Positions 1 through 7,243 of a DNA stretch of 64,000 nt are shown piece after piece. Numbering within the stretch: the first letter of the stretch is position 1; each line of letters begins with the position of its first letter. The translations under genes were made by a program, and so were the position numbers. This DNA is from Clostridia bacterium 41_269 (GTDB lineage: Bacteria; Bacillota; DTU086): the NCBI GenBank assembly GCA_001508005.1, contig LGEZ01000007.1, forward strand, positions 23,548 through 87,547, given 5' to 3'. Under the pieces are notes generated by a model, which ran no database searches, was not told where the DNA came from, and saw only the letters and a list, made by a program, of their open reading frames with translations.

Positions 1-213
1 ACAGATGAAGGAGCAGTAATAATAGACAGGGAATTCAACAAAACAATTCTCCCAATGGACAACCTGGTAGTAGCCCTAGGAAGGAAGCCTAATAAGGAAG
101 CTGTGGAAAAACTTATGGGCACGGCTCCTCAAGTAATACCCATAGGTGACTGTTTAGAAGCAGGGGATTTAGCAGACTGTATTCAGCAGGCTTTTGTTTA
201 TGCAGTAAGATAA
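1..213 (+). CDS. C-terminal end of FAD/NAD(P)-dependent oxidoreductase (dienoyl-CoA reductase / NADH:flavin oxidoreductase type), partial
   Basis: The reading frame is open from the first base and ends with TAA after 70 codons, so only the C-terminus lies in the window. It shows VVALGRKPN, the end of an NAD(P)-binding Rossmann domain, followed by IPIGDCLEAGDLADCIQQA, the FAD-contacting GD motif and helix that close this flavoprotein family. In old-yellow-enzyme-linked 2,4-dienoyl-CoA reductases this block sits within about 40 residues of the end, as here. The family is inferred from this block alone; another two-dinucleotide-binding-domain oxidoreductase is possible. A bidirectional terminator interrupted by a structured repeat follows directly. 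Confidence 0.6.
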   Translation, partial: TDEGAVIIDREFNKTILPMDNLVVALGRKPNKEAVEKLMGTAPQVIPIGDCLEAGDLADCIQQAFVYAVR

Positions 214-234
214 GAAACGGCACAGAAAAATAAA

Positions 235-552
235 AAAGGCACTCTAAACTGTAGGGCCTTTCAGTTTGTTGACAAAGGGTCTCTGCTGCAATTTTCTTAC
301 TCCTGAACTCACACTGGACATCTCTAAGCAAAGCTTAAAGACAAAACCGGACCGTCCCAAATTCGACGTCCTATCTCAGTTGGGGCTGGTGCTCACCTCC
401 TATTCGCGCCTCCCGGTTTTGCCTTACGCTTCGCCAAGAGCTGTTAGCCAGTGCTCGTTAAGTCGTTTCGCAAACCGCAACAGAGACCTACTAAGATTTA
501 CTTAAGAGGGTTTGTCTACAGTCTGAAAGGCACTTTAAACTGAAGTGCCTTT
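235..552 (-). mobile_element. 264-bp structured repeat element, copy 1, inserted in a terminator
   Basis: The core (262-525) is about 90% identical, in reverse complement, to 30477-30741. It has imperfect inverted ends (CAGTTTGTTGACAAAG at 262 against the complement of GTTTGTCTACAGTCTG ending at 525) and a long nested inverted repeat inside, e.g. GGTCTCTGCTGC (278-289) facing GCAACAGAGACC (477-488). It is flanked by two near-identical 27-bp direct repeats, 235-261 and 526-552 (24 of 27 match), each the hairpin of the local transcription terminator. The A-tract lies outside the left repeat and the T-tract outside the right repeat. No protein of plausible composition is encoded. Strand is assigned from wobble-pair logic: differences between the copies stay G-U compatible only on the minus strand here. 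Identity as a mobile element or ncRNA is inference. Confidence 0.7.
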
Positions 553-560
553 TTTATTTT
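526..560 (+). terminator. Rho-independent terminator (right copy)
   Basis: AAAGGCACTT and AAGTGCCTTT form a 10-bp stem around a 7-base loop, followed by TTTTATTTTTT. The left duplicate at 235-261 points the other way: on the minus strand it is followed by a TTTTTTATTTTT tract, so the pair bounds the repeat element on both sides. Confidence 0.8.
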
Positions 561-662
561 TTAAATAATAAGCATAAAAATGATAAAAATACTGAATAAT
601 AATAAGTTTAATTATTAATAAAAAATTAGTAAAAAATACTATTAAGTTAAAAGCTTGTATGG

Positions 663-668
663 TATAAT
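663..668 (+). promoter_or_regulatory. Probable -10 box for the rubredoxin/superoxide reductase operon
   Basis: A perfect TATAAT lies 28 bases before the rubredoxin start. The region upstream is extremely AT-rich and a clear TTGACA is not present, so the -35 (around 640-645) is weak. No PerR-type palindrome could be assigned with confidence. Confidence 0.4.
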
Positions 669-695
669 TTTCAAAAAAAGAAAGGGGTTTTGTTG

Positions 696-854
696 ATGAG
701 TAAATGGGAATGTACAATCTGCGGTTACATTTACGATCCCGAGGTAGGAGATCCTGACAACGGAATTGAGCCCGGCACTTCTTTTGAAAACCTTCCCGAT
801 GATTGGGTATGCCCTGTATGCAAAGTTGACAAAGGAAACTTTGTGGAAATTTAA
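696..854 (+). CDS. Rubredoxin
   Basis: A 52-residue protein with the two CxxCG/CxxC knuckles that bind a single iron: CTICGY near residue 6 and CPVCK near residue 39, plus the family's YDPEVGDP and LPDDWVCP blocks. Rubredoxins are small cytoplasmic electron carriers. The superoxide reductase gene follows after 15 bases with its own AGGAGGA site, so this rubredoxin very likely feeds electrons to that enzyme, a pairing known from anaerobes. The ATG is chosen because AAAGGGG lies 9 bases upstream. Length is normal for the family. Confidence 0.95.
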   Translation: MSKWECTICGYIYDPEVGDPDNGIEPGTSFENLPDDWVCPVCKVDKGNFVEI

Positions 855-869
855 GGAGGACTCCTCAAT

Positions 870-1247
870 ATGAACAAGCCAAATAAAAACAGTCTGGCAA
901 ACTATCTGCATACCAAAAAAGATGAAGGAAAAGAAAAGCACGTACCTGTAATTTACTGCCCTGAAGAAGTCACCGCAGGTGAAATTTTCGAAATAAAAAT
1001 AGCCATTGGAGAAGAAGTGCCCCATCCAAATACTTGGGAACACCATATAAAATGGATTCAGGTATTTGTCAAAGAAGAAAATAAAGAGCCCGTTCATGTG
1101 GCAACTTTTGACTTAGGACCCACCATTGCAGAACCCAAAGTAACTGTTGCAATGAAACTCAATAAATCAGCAACCATACATGCCGTTGAGTACTGCAACA
1201 TTCATGGGCTGTGGGAATCCTATGCCGAAATAAAAGTATCAGGATAA
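870..1247 (+). CDS. Superoxide reductase (neelaredoxin, class II)
   Basis: A 125-residue cytoplasmic enzyme reducing superoxide to hydrogen peroxide without making oxygen, the usual defence in anaerobes. Iron ligands are visible: the glutamate/lysine/histidine of GKEKHVP near residue 22, HPNTWEHH around residue 51 (two or three His ligands), and CNIHGLW near the C-terminus (Cys and His). The N-terminal desulforedoxin domain of class I enzymes is absent, so this is the one-iron class. It is cotranscribed with rubredoxin and closed by a strong hairpin at 1276. Confidence 0.93.
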   Translation: MNKPNKNSLANYLHTKKDEGKEKHVPVIYCPEEVTAGEIFEIKIAIGEEVPHPNTWEHHIKWIQVFVKEENKEPVHVATFDLGPTIAEPKVTVAMKLNKSATIHAVEYCNIHGLWESYAEIKVSG

Positions 1248-1275
1248 GTTAAATATGAGAATGAAAATTAAAAAG

Positions 1276-1304
1276 TCCCCATGGAAATTCCATGGGGATT
1301 TTTT
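1276..1304. terminator. Terminator between convergent genes
   Basis: TCCCCATGG and CCATGGGGA make a 9-bp perfect stem with an AAATT loop, followed on the plus strand by TTTTTT. The A-run on the left is short (AAAA), so it serves the superoxide reductase operon best but may also end the convergent SLH gene. Confidence 0.85.
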
Positions 1305-1314
1305 ATTATTATAT

Positions 1315-2568
1315 TTATTCCCTTTCTATGGACAATACTTGAGCATTTACAGCCTCTTCAGGCAGTTCTATGGTTAAATTCTGATTATATTTCAGATCCT
1401 CAACTTTTATATTCATTTGAATTCTTTTGATAGGAACAGCTTCTCCTTTAAATTCTGGGGTAAAGGTAATAACAAACAGCAGCTCGCCACCTTTATCTGA
1501 AAAATCCACAGCGCCTATATTCTGAAATCCCCATAATGAAATATTTTCCATTAACCCAACTGAATCTTCCCACAGCTTCATCAGCTGTTGATCCATCCCC
1601 AGCTGTGGATAAACAGTCTCTATGAATTCATTAAAATCTTTAATGGACCCGTAACATGCTAGTTGGTAAACTTCCTCCCCATTTATTGTTGTTTTTCCCA
1701 TCATGCGATAGCGTATGTACTTTTCAAGTTCAGGAGGTACAGAATAGGAATTGTCACTTATAACTTTATTTAAATCTGGATATATCCCTTCAGGGTAGCG
1801 ATACCACTGCATTTCTCCACTTTCTTCATTGGGTATCTTAGCATATACTTTATCTCCTATATAATACATTTCAGATATAAATTTGGCTTTATCAGCACCG
1901 GGAACATCAGCTTCCACTGTTATTTTCTGATGAACTTTATCGGGCATCACAATTTCCTGATTTATTTCCATATTTACTTCAATATCATAAAGTATTCCCG
2001 TCTCCTCAGCCTCAGTTTGAGGAACTATTTTTATTTTAGCGTTGATTGTGCTGCTCATATCATTAATTTCTTTTAATTTTTCCTTTGCTTTTTCCATTAT
2101 TGAAAGGGCTTCGGGATCTGATGTAAATATCCTGTCTAAAAAAGCACTGCCCTCTTCTCGGGTCATCACCCCAAAGGGATCTCCCTCTATTAAGCCGTAG
2201 CGCTCCAGCCAGGAACAGAAAGCATATGCCCACTCCCTCTGTTCTTTTGAAGTCAGAGAAAACAAAACCTCATCCTCAAGTCCCAGAGTCCTTACAACCA
2301 TTGCAGCTGCTTCTGCACGGGTGATGCTGCGATCTAAAAAAAGCTCTCCACCTGGATAACCTTTAACTATCCCCTTCTGCTTAAGAAGTTCTGCAGGGAG
2401 AATTTTTTCGGCTTTTATCCCCGCTTTTTCAGCAAGCATGCCAGCAAATTCCCCTCTGGTAAGCTCTGTATCAGCTTTTAAATCCTCAGCCTGCACCTCA
2501 ACCACAGGACATGCTGCAAACAGAAATGCAGCAAGAAGAACTCCAAACCATAGCCAACCTTTCCTCAT
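1315..2568 (-). CDS. Exported SLH-domain protein with C-terminal lipoprotein-like beta domain
   Basis: A 417-residue secreted protein. Residues 1-27 form a signal peptide ending VEVQA. Three S-layer-homology segments follow, recognised by LTRGEFAGMLAEKAG (about 37), SITRAEAAAMVVRTLG (about 81) and a shorter MTREEGSAFLDRIF (about 135); such domains bind secondary cell wall polymer. From about residue 165 to the end is a beta-rich domain resembling the LolA-like/DUF6612 fold (NAKIKI, MYYIGDKVYAKIP, WYRYP). The role is probably envelope-associated; the exact function is unknown. It ends at the shared terminator and lies alone, without an obvious operon partner. Confidence 0.75.
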   Translation of the reverse strand: MRKGWLWFGVLLAAFLFAACPVVEVQAEDLKADTELTRGEFAGMLAEKAGIKAEKILPAELLKQKGIVKGYPGGELFLDRSITRAEAAAMVVRTLGLEDEVLFSLTSKEQREWAYAFCSWLERYGLIEGDPFGVMTREEGSAFLDRIFTSDPEALSIMEKAKEKLKEINDMSSTINAKIKIVPQTEAEETGILYDIEVNMEINQEIVMPDKVHQKITVEADVPGADKAKFISEMYYIGDKVYAKIPNEESGEMQWYRYPEGIYPDLNKVISDNSYSVPPELEKYIRYRMMGKTTINGEEVYQLACYGSIKDFNEFIETVYPQLGMDQQLMKLWEDSVGLMENISLWGFQNIGAVDFSDKGGELLFVITFTPEFKGEAVPIKRIQMNIKVEDLKYNQNLTIELPEEAVNAQVLSIERE

Positions 2569-2652
2569 AAATTATTAAGCCTCCCCATTAATTTATCCCT
2601 TCTCCGACAGCTTTACCTTATCATATCATCAAAGTTTTCTATATACAATGTA

Positions 2653-3534
2653 TTATGGTCTGCATACCTTACAGGGAACATATCCAGAACTCAGCGCTTC
2701 ATTTCTACTTTTAAAATTCACCCTATTTGAGGGGCTGATCTTTTTAGCCCATATACAGTCAGGGCGATGAAATTTTTTTGATCTCATATTTCCAATATAA
2801 GATGTCTCTCTCATCGAAGAATTCTGTAGTACTGCATTTCCCCAGAAACCCTTTCTGTTTTTTTGAGCTTCCCGCTGAAATTTGACAAAATAATCAGTGT
2901 ACTTAACATCAGGAGGAAAGGTGGCTGTCTGAGCATAACCTCCTAAAAGCAAAATTGCATTGAACATTTTATTCCTAATCTCGCTTTCACTGTTATTTTG
3001 GGGAACCTCCAGCCAAACATAGCGGAGGAGGCGTCCGTATTTATCCCTTTCACTTACATCTTTCTCCAAATAAATGGTTCTTCCTAAAAGCTTTGATTTT
3101 GTGTAGTTCGAAGCCTCTTTGCCATAGGGTTCATGTCTAATTGTACTTTCTGGGGTATCAACCCCTATAAGCCTTACCTTCTCTTCTCTACCATTTAATG
3201 CAATTACAATGGTATCCCCATCAATTACTTCTGAAACATAAGCTTTAACAAATCCTTCAGGAACTGCATCCTCTATTTGCAAATCCTTCTTTTTTTCGGC
3301 ATCAGCAGAACTGTCTGCACTATCAGAAGGCGCTTCATTTAGACTGCTTTCCTGAACTTTTCCCCTTTCATTTGTTAAATTTGATGTGTCATCTTGAGAA
3401 GCACCGCAAGAAACCAGCAGAAAAGATGCTGTTAATAAAAATAAAACAAAAACAGATAAAAATATTTTTTTACTAAATGATTTTTTGCTAAATGATTTGT
3501 TTTTTAACAAAAAGGCATTAGCAAAATTCTTCAT
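2653..3534 (-). CDS. Lipoprotein thermonuclease (SNase-like) with C-terminal Ada-type cysteine domain
   Basis: A 293-residue protein. The N-terminus is a long hydrophobic signal with lipobox LLVSC (Cys43), so it should be anchored outside the membrane. A low-complexity Ser/Asp/Glu linker follows. Residues about 95-235 are a staphylococcal-nuclease fold with the catalytic pattern DGDTI, RLIGVDTPES and RDKYGRLLRYVW, including the two arginines and the glutamate. The C-terminus (about 250-293) has FHRPDC and PCKVC, the small metal-binding domain also found in Ada and in many clostridial nucleases. It likely degrades external DNA or RNA. The ATG is supported by GGAGGGG 9 bases upstream. Confidence 0.88.
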   Translation of the reverse strand: MKNFANAFLLKNKSFSKKSFSKKIFLSVFVLFLLTASFLLVSCGASQDDTSNLTNERGKVQESSLNEAPSDSADSSADAEKKKDLQIEDAVPEGFVKAYVSEVIDGDTIVIALNGREEKVRLIGVDTPESTIRHEPYGKEASNYTKSKLLGRTIYLEKDVSERDKYGRLLRYVWLEVPQNNSESEIRNKMFNAILLLGGYAQTATFPPDVKYTDYFVKFQREAQKNRKGFWGNAVLQNSSMRETSYIGNMRSKKFHRPDCIWAKKISPSNRVNFKSRNEALSSGYVPCKVCRP

Positions 3535-3578
3535 TTTTAATGCCCCTCCATTGAAAAATTTTCTTTTTTTAATAGAAA

Positions 3579-4763
3579 TTGGTTTTTTTCCCAGCCCTTA
3601 CGATAATTACTTTTATTGCATATGCTCCGGGCTATCTTGTCGCCTTTTTAGTAATGTCAATGCTGATTGACAGGCAACCGCCTTTTAAAATTTCAGAACC
3701 TGATGTTCCCATAACAATTTTAATTGCTGCTCACAACGAAGAATCAAATATTGAAACAACTTTAAAGTATGTTGCTCTCCAAAAATACTCGGGACCAATA
3801 TCGGTCATCATTGTTGATAATGCTTCAACAGATAATACTGCAGATGCTGCACGTTCAGCTGCAGAAAAATATAGAATCAATTTAAAAATTTTAAAAGAAA
3901 ATAAAAAGGGCAAAAACTTTGCATTGAACAGGGGTTTTTCGGAAATAGATACATCTCTTTTTATCACCCTAGATGCAGATACAATCCTTCATTCCCTTGC
4001 AGTTAAAAATATAGTTGCACGTCTATTAAGCTCACCTTCAGATGTTGGAGCTGTTGCAGGACATGTGCTTGTGAGAAACAGCAGGGATAATTTCTGGACA
4101 AAAATTCAGGATTGGGATTATTTCCTAGGCATTGCATCAATTAAAAGAATTCAAGGTTTGTTTCAAGGAACATTAGTAGCCCAGGGAGCCTTCAGCCTGT
4201 ATAAAACTGAAGCTGTACGTCAGGCAGGAATGTGGCCTGACGCCATAGGAGAAGATATTGTGCTTACATGGAAGCTCATGCACGCAGGATATAGAGTCTA
4301 TTTTGAACCCACAGCAGTAGCCTTCACTGTGGTTCCCAAAAACAGGAGGCATTTTATAAGGCATAGAAGCCGTTGGGCAAGGGGAATGTTCGAAGGAATT
4401 AGAACCGTTCAACCATGGAAGCAGCCTACATATTTAAAAAAGTTTTTAACTGCAGTAGACCTAATTATCCCATTCATTGATCTTTTTTATACATTAGTTT
4501 GGGTTCCCGGTTTAATACTGGCATGCTTTGGGAAATATTATATTGTGGGACCCTATACCCTTTTAGTTATGCCCTTAAACATTTTGGTATCATTTGTAAT
4601 GCTCAGCTTTCAGAAAAGAATCTTCAGCATTCTTAATCTTAAGATAAGAAAAAATCTTCTGGGACTTATATCATATATGCTCATTTACCAAATAATAATT
4701 TCTCCCATATCCCTTTGGGGTTACATTCAGCATATCCTCAATCTGCGCAGGATATGGCAGTAA
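3579..4763 (+). CDS. Family 2 glycosyltransferase, processive membrane type
   Basis: A 394-residue membrane enzyme like poly-N-acetylglucosamine or cellulose-type synthases. It has an N-terminal membrane segment (about 6-30), a GT-A domain (about 43-270) with ILIAAHNEESN, VDNASTD, the metal-binding LDADT (D132/D134), the catalytic GED of DAIGEDIV, and RHRSRWARG matching the (Q/R)xxRW product-binding motif, then three or four C-terminal membrane helices. The start is doubtful. TTG 3579 follows an in-frame TAG by two codons and has no ribosome binding site, while deleting one T from the T7 run at 3583-3589 would join it to an upstream frame. Product sugar is unknown. Confidence 0.8.
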   Translation: MVFFPALTIITFIAYAPGYLVAFLVMSMLIDRQPPFKISEPDVPITILIAAHNEESNIETTLKYVALQKYSGPISVIIVDNASTDNTADAARSAAEKYRINLKILKENKKGKNFALNRGFSEIDTSLFITLDADTILHSLAVKNIVARLLSSPSDVGAVAGHVLVRNSRDNFWTKIQDWDYFLGIASIKRIQGLFQGTLVAQGAFSLYKTEAVRQAGMWPDAIGEDIVLTWKLMHAGYRVYFEPTAVAFTVVPKNRRHFIRHRSRWARGMFEGIRTVQPWKQPTYLKKFLTAVDLIIPFIDLFYTLVWVPGLILACFGKYYIVGPYTLLVMPLNILVSFVMLSFQKRIFSILNLKIRKNLLGLISYMLIYQIIISPISLWGYIQHILNLRRIWQ

Positions 4764-4800
4764 GCCTCATAATATAAAAGCATTTTAATTTTTTTCATGA

Positions 4801-6669
4801 TTAATCAATAATTATTGAAGTGACTGCTTTTTCAAGAATTTCAGATATTCGGTTTACCATAGTTGATGTATCCACTAAAAATCCCGCTGCTAACAGAGCG
4901 TTATCAAATAACTGTTCAGCAATTTTTTCTGCAAACTGTTCGTCTTTATTTCTTAAGATATTTAAATTTTTTATAAGACTGTGATTAAAATTAATTTCAA
5001 GTATTTTGAGGCTCTTCATACCTAATTCCCGATTAATAGCCTGTACTGCCCTTTGCAGTCCTCCAGTGAATCCCTCAGGATTAAGCACCACTGCCGGGCT
5101 TTCCACAAGCCTTTTCGATTCTCTTATAATGGAAACCTTATCCCCTAAAATCCCTTTTAACCATTTCTTGAAATCTTCCATTTCATCTTTTGGAAAAACT
5201 TCATCTTTACTTTTCTCTCCAAGGGGTCCTGGAAGCTCCAAATTTTCCTGATCAATAGAAATAATTTTTTTCCCCTTATAATCCCCTATAAGATTAAAAA
5301 TATAATCATCTGCTGCATCGTCAGTATACAATACCTCCAAATCCTGCCTGCGAAAAGCCTCCATGTAAGGACTGGAATCGGCCATATCCCTTGATGGAGT
5401 ATTTAGATAATAAATAACCTTCTGTTCCTCTTTCATTCTTCCTACATAATCTTTTAAGGAAGTTAGTTTATCTGGCTCTAGTTTGGAAGATTGAAAACGC
5501 ATCAGTTCCAACAGATCGTCTCTAAAATCCCCATCCGTTGCAGCACCTTCTCTAATAAAAGAACCAAATTTTTTCCAAAATTCACTATATTTATTTTCAT
5601 CTTTTTCTGCCTGTTCCTTTAAAAATTTCAAAAACCTGCCTGTGATAACCTTTTTAAGTCGCGCAGCAAGGGCACTCCCCTGAAAGCTCTCCCTAGAAAT
5701 ATTTAATGGGATTTCTTCGCTGTCAACCACACCTTTTAAGAAACGAAGCCATTTGGGCAGTATATCTTCACATTTCTGCTGTATAAGTATTTTTTGGCTG
5801 TAAAGATTAACCCCTGGCTCAAGCCTGCCCAGTCCAAAACGCTCAAAATTTTCTTCCGGTACAAAAAGAATTGCGCTGATGGAAATGGGTACATCAGAAG
5901 TAAAATGAAAAGTCATCAAGGGATCATCATAAGCATTGGCTATATACTTATAAAACTCTGCGTACTCTTCCTTGGTTATCTCATTTTTGTTTTTTGTCCA
6001 TAAAGCCTTTATAGTATTAACCCTTTCCCCGTTGACAAAAATGGGAAAAGGAACAAAACTGGAATATTTTTTAATAATTTCTTTTATTTTGTTTTGATCC
6101 GCAAACTCCTGAGCATCTTCTTTTAAATAAAGAACCACTTTCGTTCCCCTTGTAATTCCCTCTGCTTTTTCAATGGTATAAGTTCCTGCTCCGCAGGAAG
6201 ACCATATCCATCCTTCTTCTCCTTGTTTATAAGAACGGGTATAAACTTCTACTCTGTCAGCTACCATAAAAGCCGAATAAAAACCTACACCAAACTGACC
6301 TATTAAATTTACATCTCTCTCATTTCCTTGAACCAAGTGTTCAACAAACTTTTTTGAACCTGAATAGGCAATGGTCCCTAAGTTTTCTATGAGCTCTTCC
6401 TTCGTCATTCCAACCCCAGTATCAGATATAACAAAGGTACCTTCATTTTTATTCAAATCTATTTTTATTTCTAAAGGCAGCTCTCCATCAGCAATATTCT
6501 TCTGAGTTATCTTCAAATAGCGCAGTTTTTCCAGTGCATCAGAAGCGTTGGAAATGAGCTCCCTTACAAAAATTTCTCTATCGGTATAAAGAGAATTAAC
6601 TACAATATTTAAAAGCTGTTGAACCTCCGCCCCAAAGCTTCGTGTTTCCCTTTGAGAACTTCTCTCCAT
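4801..6669 (-). CDS. htpG: Molecular chaperone HtpG (bacterial Hsp90)
   Basis: An ATP-dependent cytoplasmic chaperone of 622 residues, the normal length. The N-terminal GHKL ATPase is clear: ELISNASDALEKLRY (metal-binding Asn), VISDTGVGMTKEEL, and the lid GTIAYSGSKKF. The middle domain carries the NISRESFQGS block with the ATP-contacting arginine, and the C-terminal dimer domain follows. The ATG at 6669 is preferred to a GTG seven codons upstream because GGGGGAGGAGG sits just before it. It has its own promoter (6718-6745). No CIRCE operator was seen, so heat control, if any, is of another kind. Confidence 0.96.
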   Translation of the reverse strand: MERSSQRETRSFGAEVQQLLNIVVNSLYTDREIFVRELISNASDALEKLRYLKITQKNIADGELPLEIKIDLNKNEGTFVISDTGVGMTKEELIENLGTIAYSGSKKFVEHLVQGNERDVNLIGQFGVGFYSAFMVADRVEVYTRSYKQGEEGWIWSSCGAGTYTIEKAEGITRGTKVVLYLKEDAQEFADQNKIKEIIKKYSSFVPFPIFVNGERVNTIKALWTKNKNEITKEEYAEFYKYIANAYDDPLMTFHFTSDVPISISAILFVPEENFERFGLGRLEPGVNLYSQKILIQQKCEDILPKWLRFLKGVVDSEEIPLNISRESFQGSALAARLKKVITGRFLKFLKEQAEKDENKYSEFWKKFGSFIREGAATDGDFRDDLLELMRFQSSKLEPDKLTSLKDYVGRMKEEQKVIYYLNTPSRDMADSSPYMEAFRRQDLEVLYTDDAADDYIFNLIGDYKGKKIISIDQENLELPGPLGEKSKDEVFPKDEMEDFKKWLKGILGDKVSIIRESKRLVESPAVVLNPEGFTGGLQRAVQAINRELGMKSLKILEINFNHSLIKNLNILRNKDEQFAEKIAEQLFDNALLAAGFLVDTSTMVNRISEILEKAVTSIIID

Positions 6670-6717
6670 ATCCTTGACCTCCTCCCCCATCTATTAGAGG
6701 AAACCTGCTGAAATCTA

Positions 6718-6745
6718 ATGATAAAAAAGATCAGCAAATTGTCAA
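6718..6745 (-). promoter_or_regulatory. Sigma-A type promoter of htpG
   Basis: On the minus strand TTGACA (6745-6740), a 16-base spacer and TATCAT (6723-6718) precede the htpG start by about 50 bases. This suggests htpG is transcribed separately from the upstream yvcK cluster. Confidence 0.55.
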
Positions 6746-6767
6746 TATTTTCTTACATTTTCCTTTT

Positions 6768-7214
6768 TTACATCTCACCGCGTATTTTTTTATAAATATC
6801 TTCTAAGCTTTCCAGGGGAGCTTCTCCTCTAAGAATATCCTTTATTTCTGCAACAATATTGGGATCTGCTGTAACTAAAACTTCATCAATATTGGAAAAG
6901 CCCTTTGCGTAGTCAGCAGTTTCCCTTTTTATTTTATCTATTTCTTCAGGAGGCATGGGTTCCTTAAGTTCAAGGGCAACTAAAGCAGTTCTGCTTAAAA
7001 CCAAAACACTGGCATCAAGAACACCATTCATTCTCTCAACCCTTCTTTCAATTGCCGTCCCCGTATCCTGCAGTTCTGGATCAATAGGAGGAGCATTAAA
7101 GGGCTTTTTTCTTGGAACAGTCATTTCGGGATCACCAGAAGCAACTACAGCTGCAACAATTAGCACAAAAAGTACAAAAATTATAACTGCATTTAAAGAC
7201 CATTTTCTGCTCAT
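6768..7214 (-). CDS. YhcN/YlaJ-family sporulation lipoprotein-like protein
   Basis: A 148-residue protein with an N-terminal membrane segment (residues about 8-26) and a C-terminal domain of about 90 residues with the pattern of YhcN/YlaJ proteins: GTAIERRVERMNGVLDASVL, a segment with VALEL, and FSNIDEVLVTADPNIV. There is no clear lipobox cysteine, so it looks like an anchored rather than lipid-modified member. Known relatives belong to spores or forespore membranes. It follows yvcK by 29 bases and is probably cotranscribed with it; the place usually held by whiA in this cluster is taken by this gene. Confidence 0.6.
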   Translation of the reverse strand: MSRKWSLNAVIIFVLFVLIVAAVVASGDPEMTVPRKKPFNAPPIDPELQDTGTAIERRVERMNGVLDASVLVLSRTALVALELKEPMPPEEIDKIKRETADYAKGFSNIDEVLVTADPNIVAEIKDILRGEAPLESLEDIYKKIRGEM

Positions 7215-7243
7215 AGTTATTTATCACCCCTCTCTAGTATCTG

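Noticed and set aside
262..525. Small proteins encoded in the repeat (60-80 codon open frames on both strands)
   Set aside because: Composition is unlike proteins, frames are not kept between copies, and base changes follow RNA pairing instead.
235..552. Group IIC intron, because such introns target terminator hairpins
   Set aside because: The core has no GUGYG-type 5' end, no recognisable domain V, no reverse transcriptase, and the flanking hairpin is duplicated, which group II insertion does not do.
6670..6767. CIRCE heat-shock operator upstream of htpG
   Set aside because: No TTAGCACTC-N9-GAGTGCTAA-like repeat is present.
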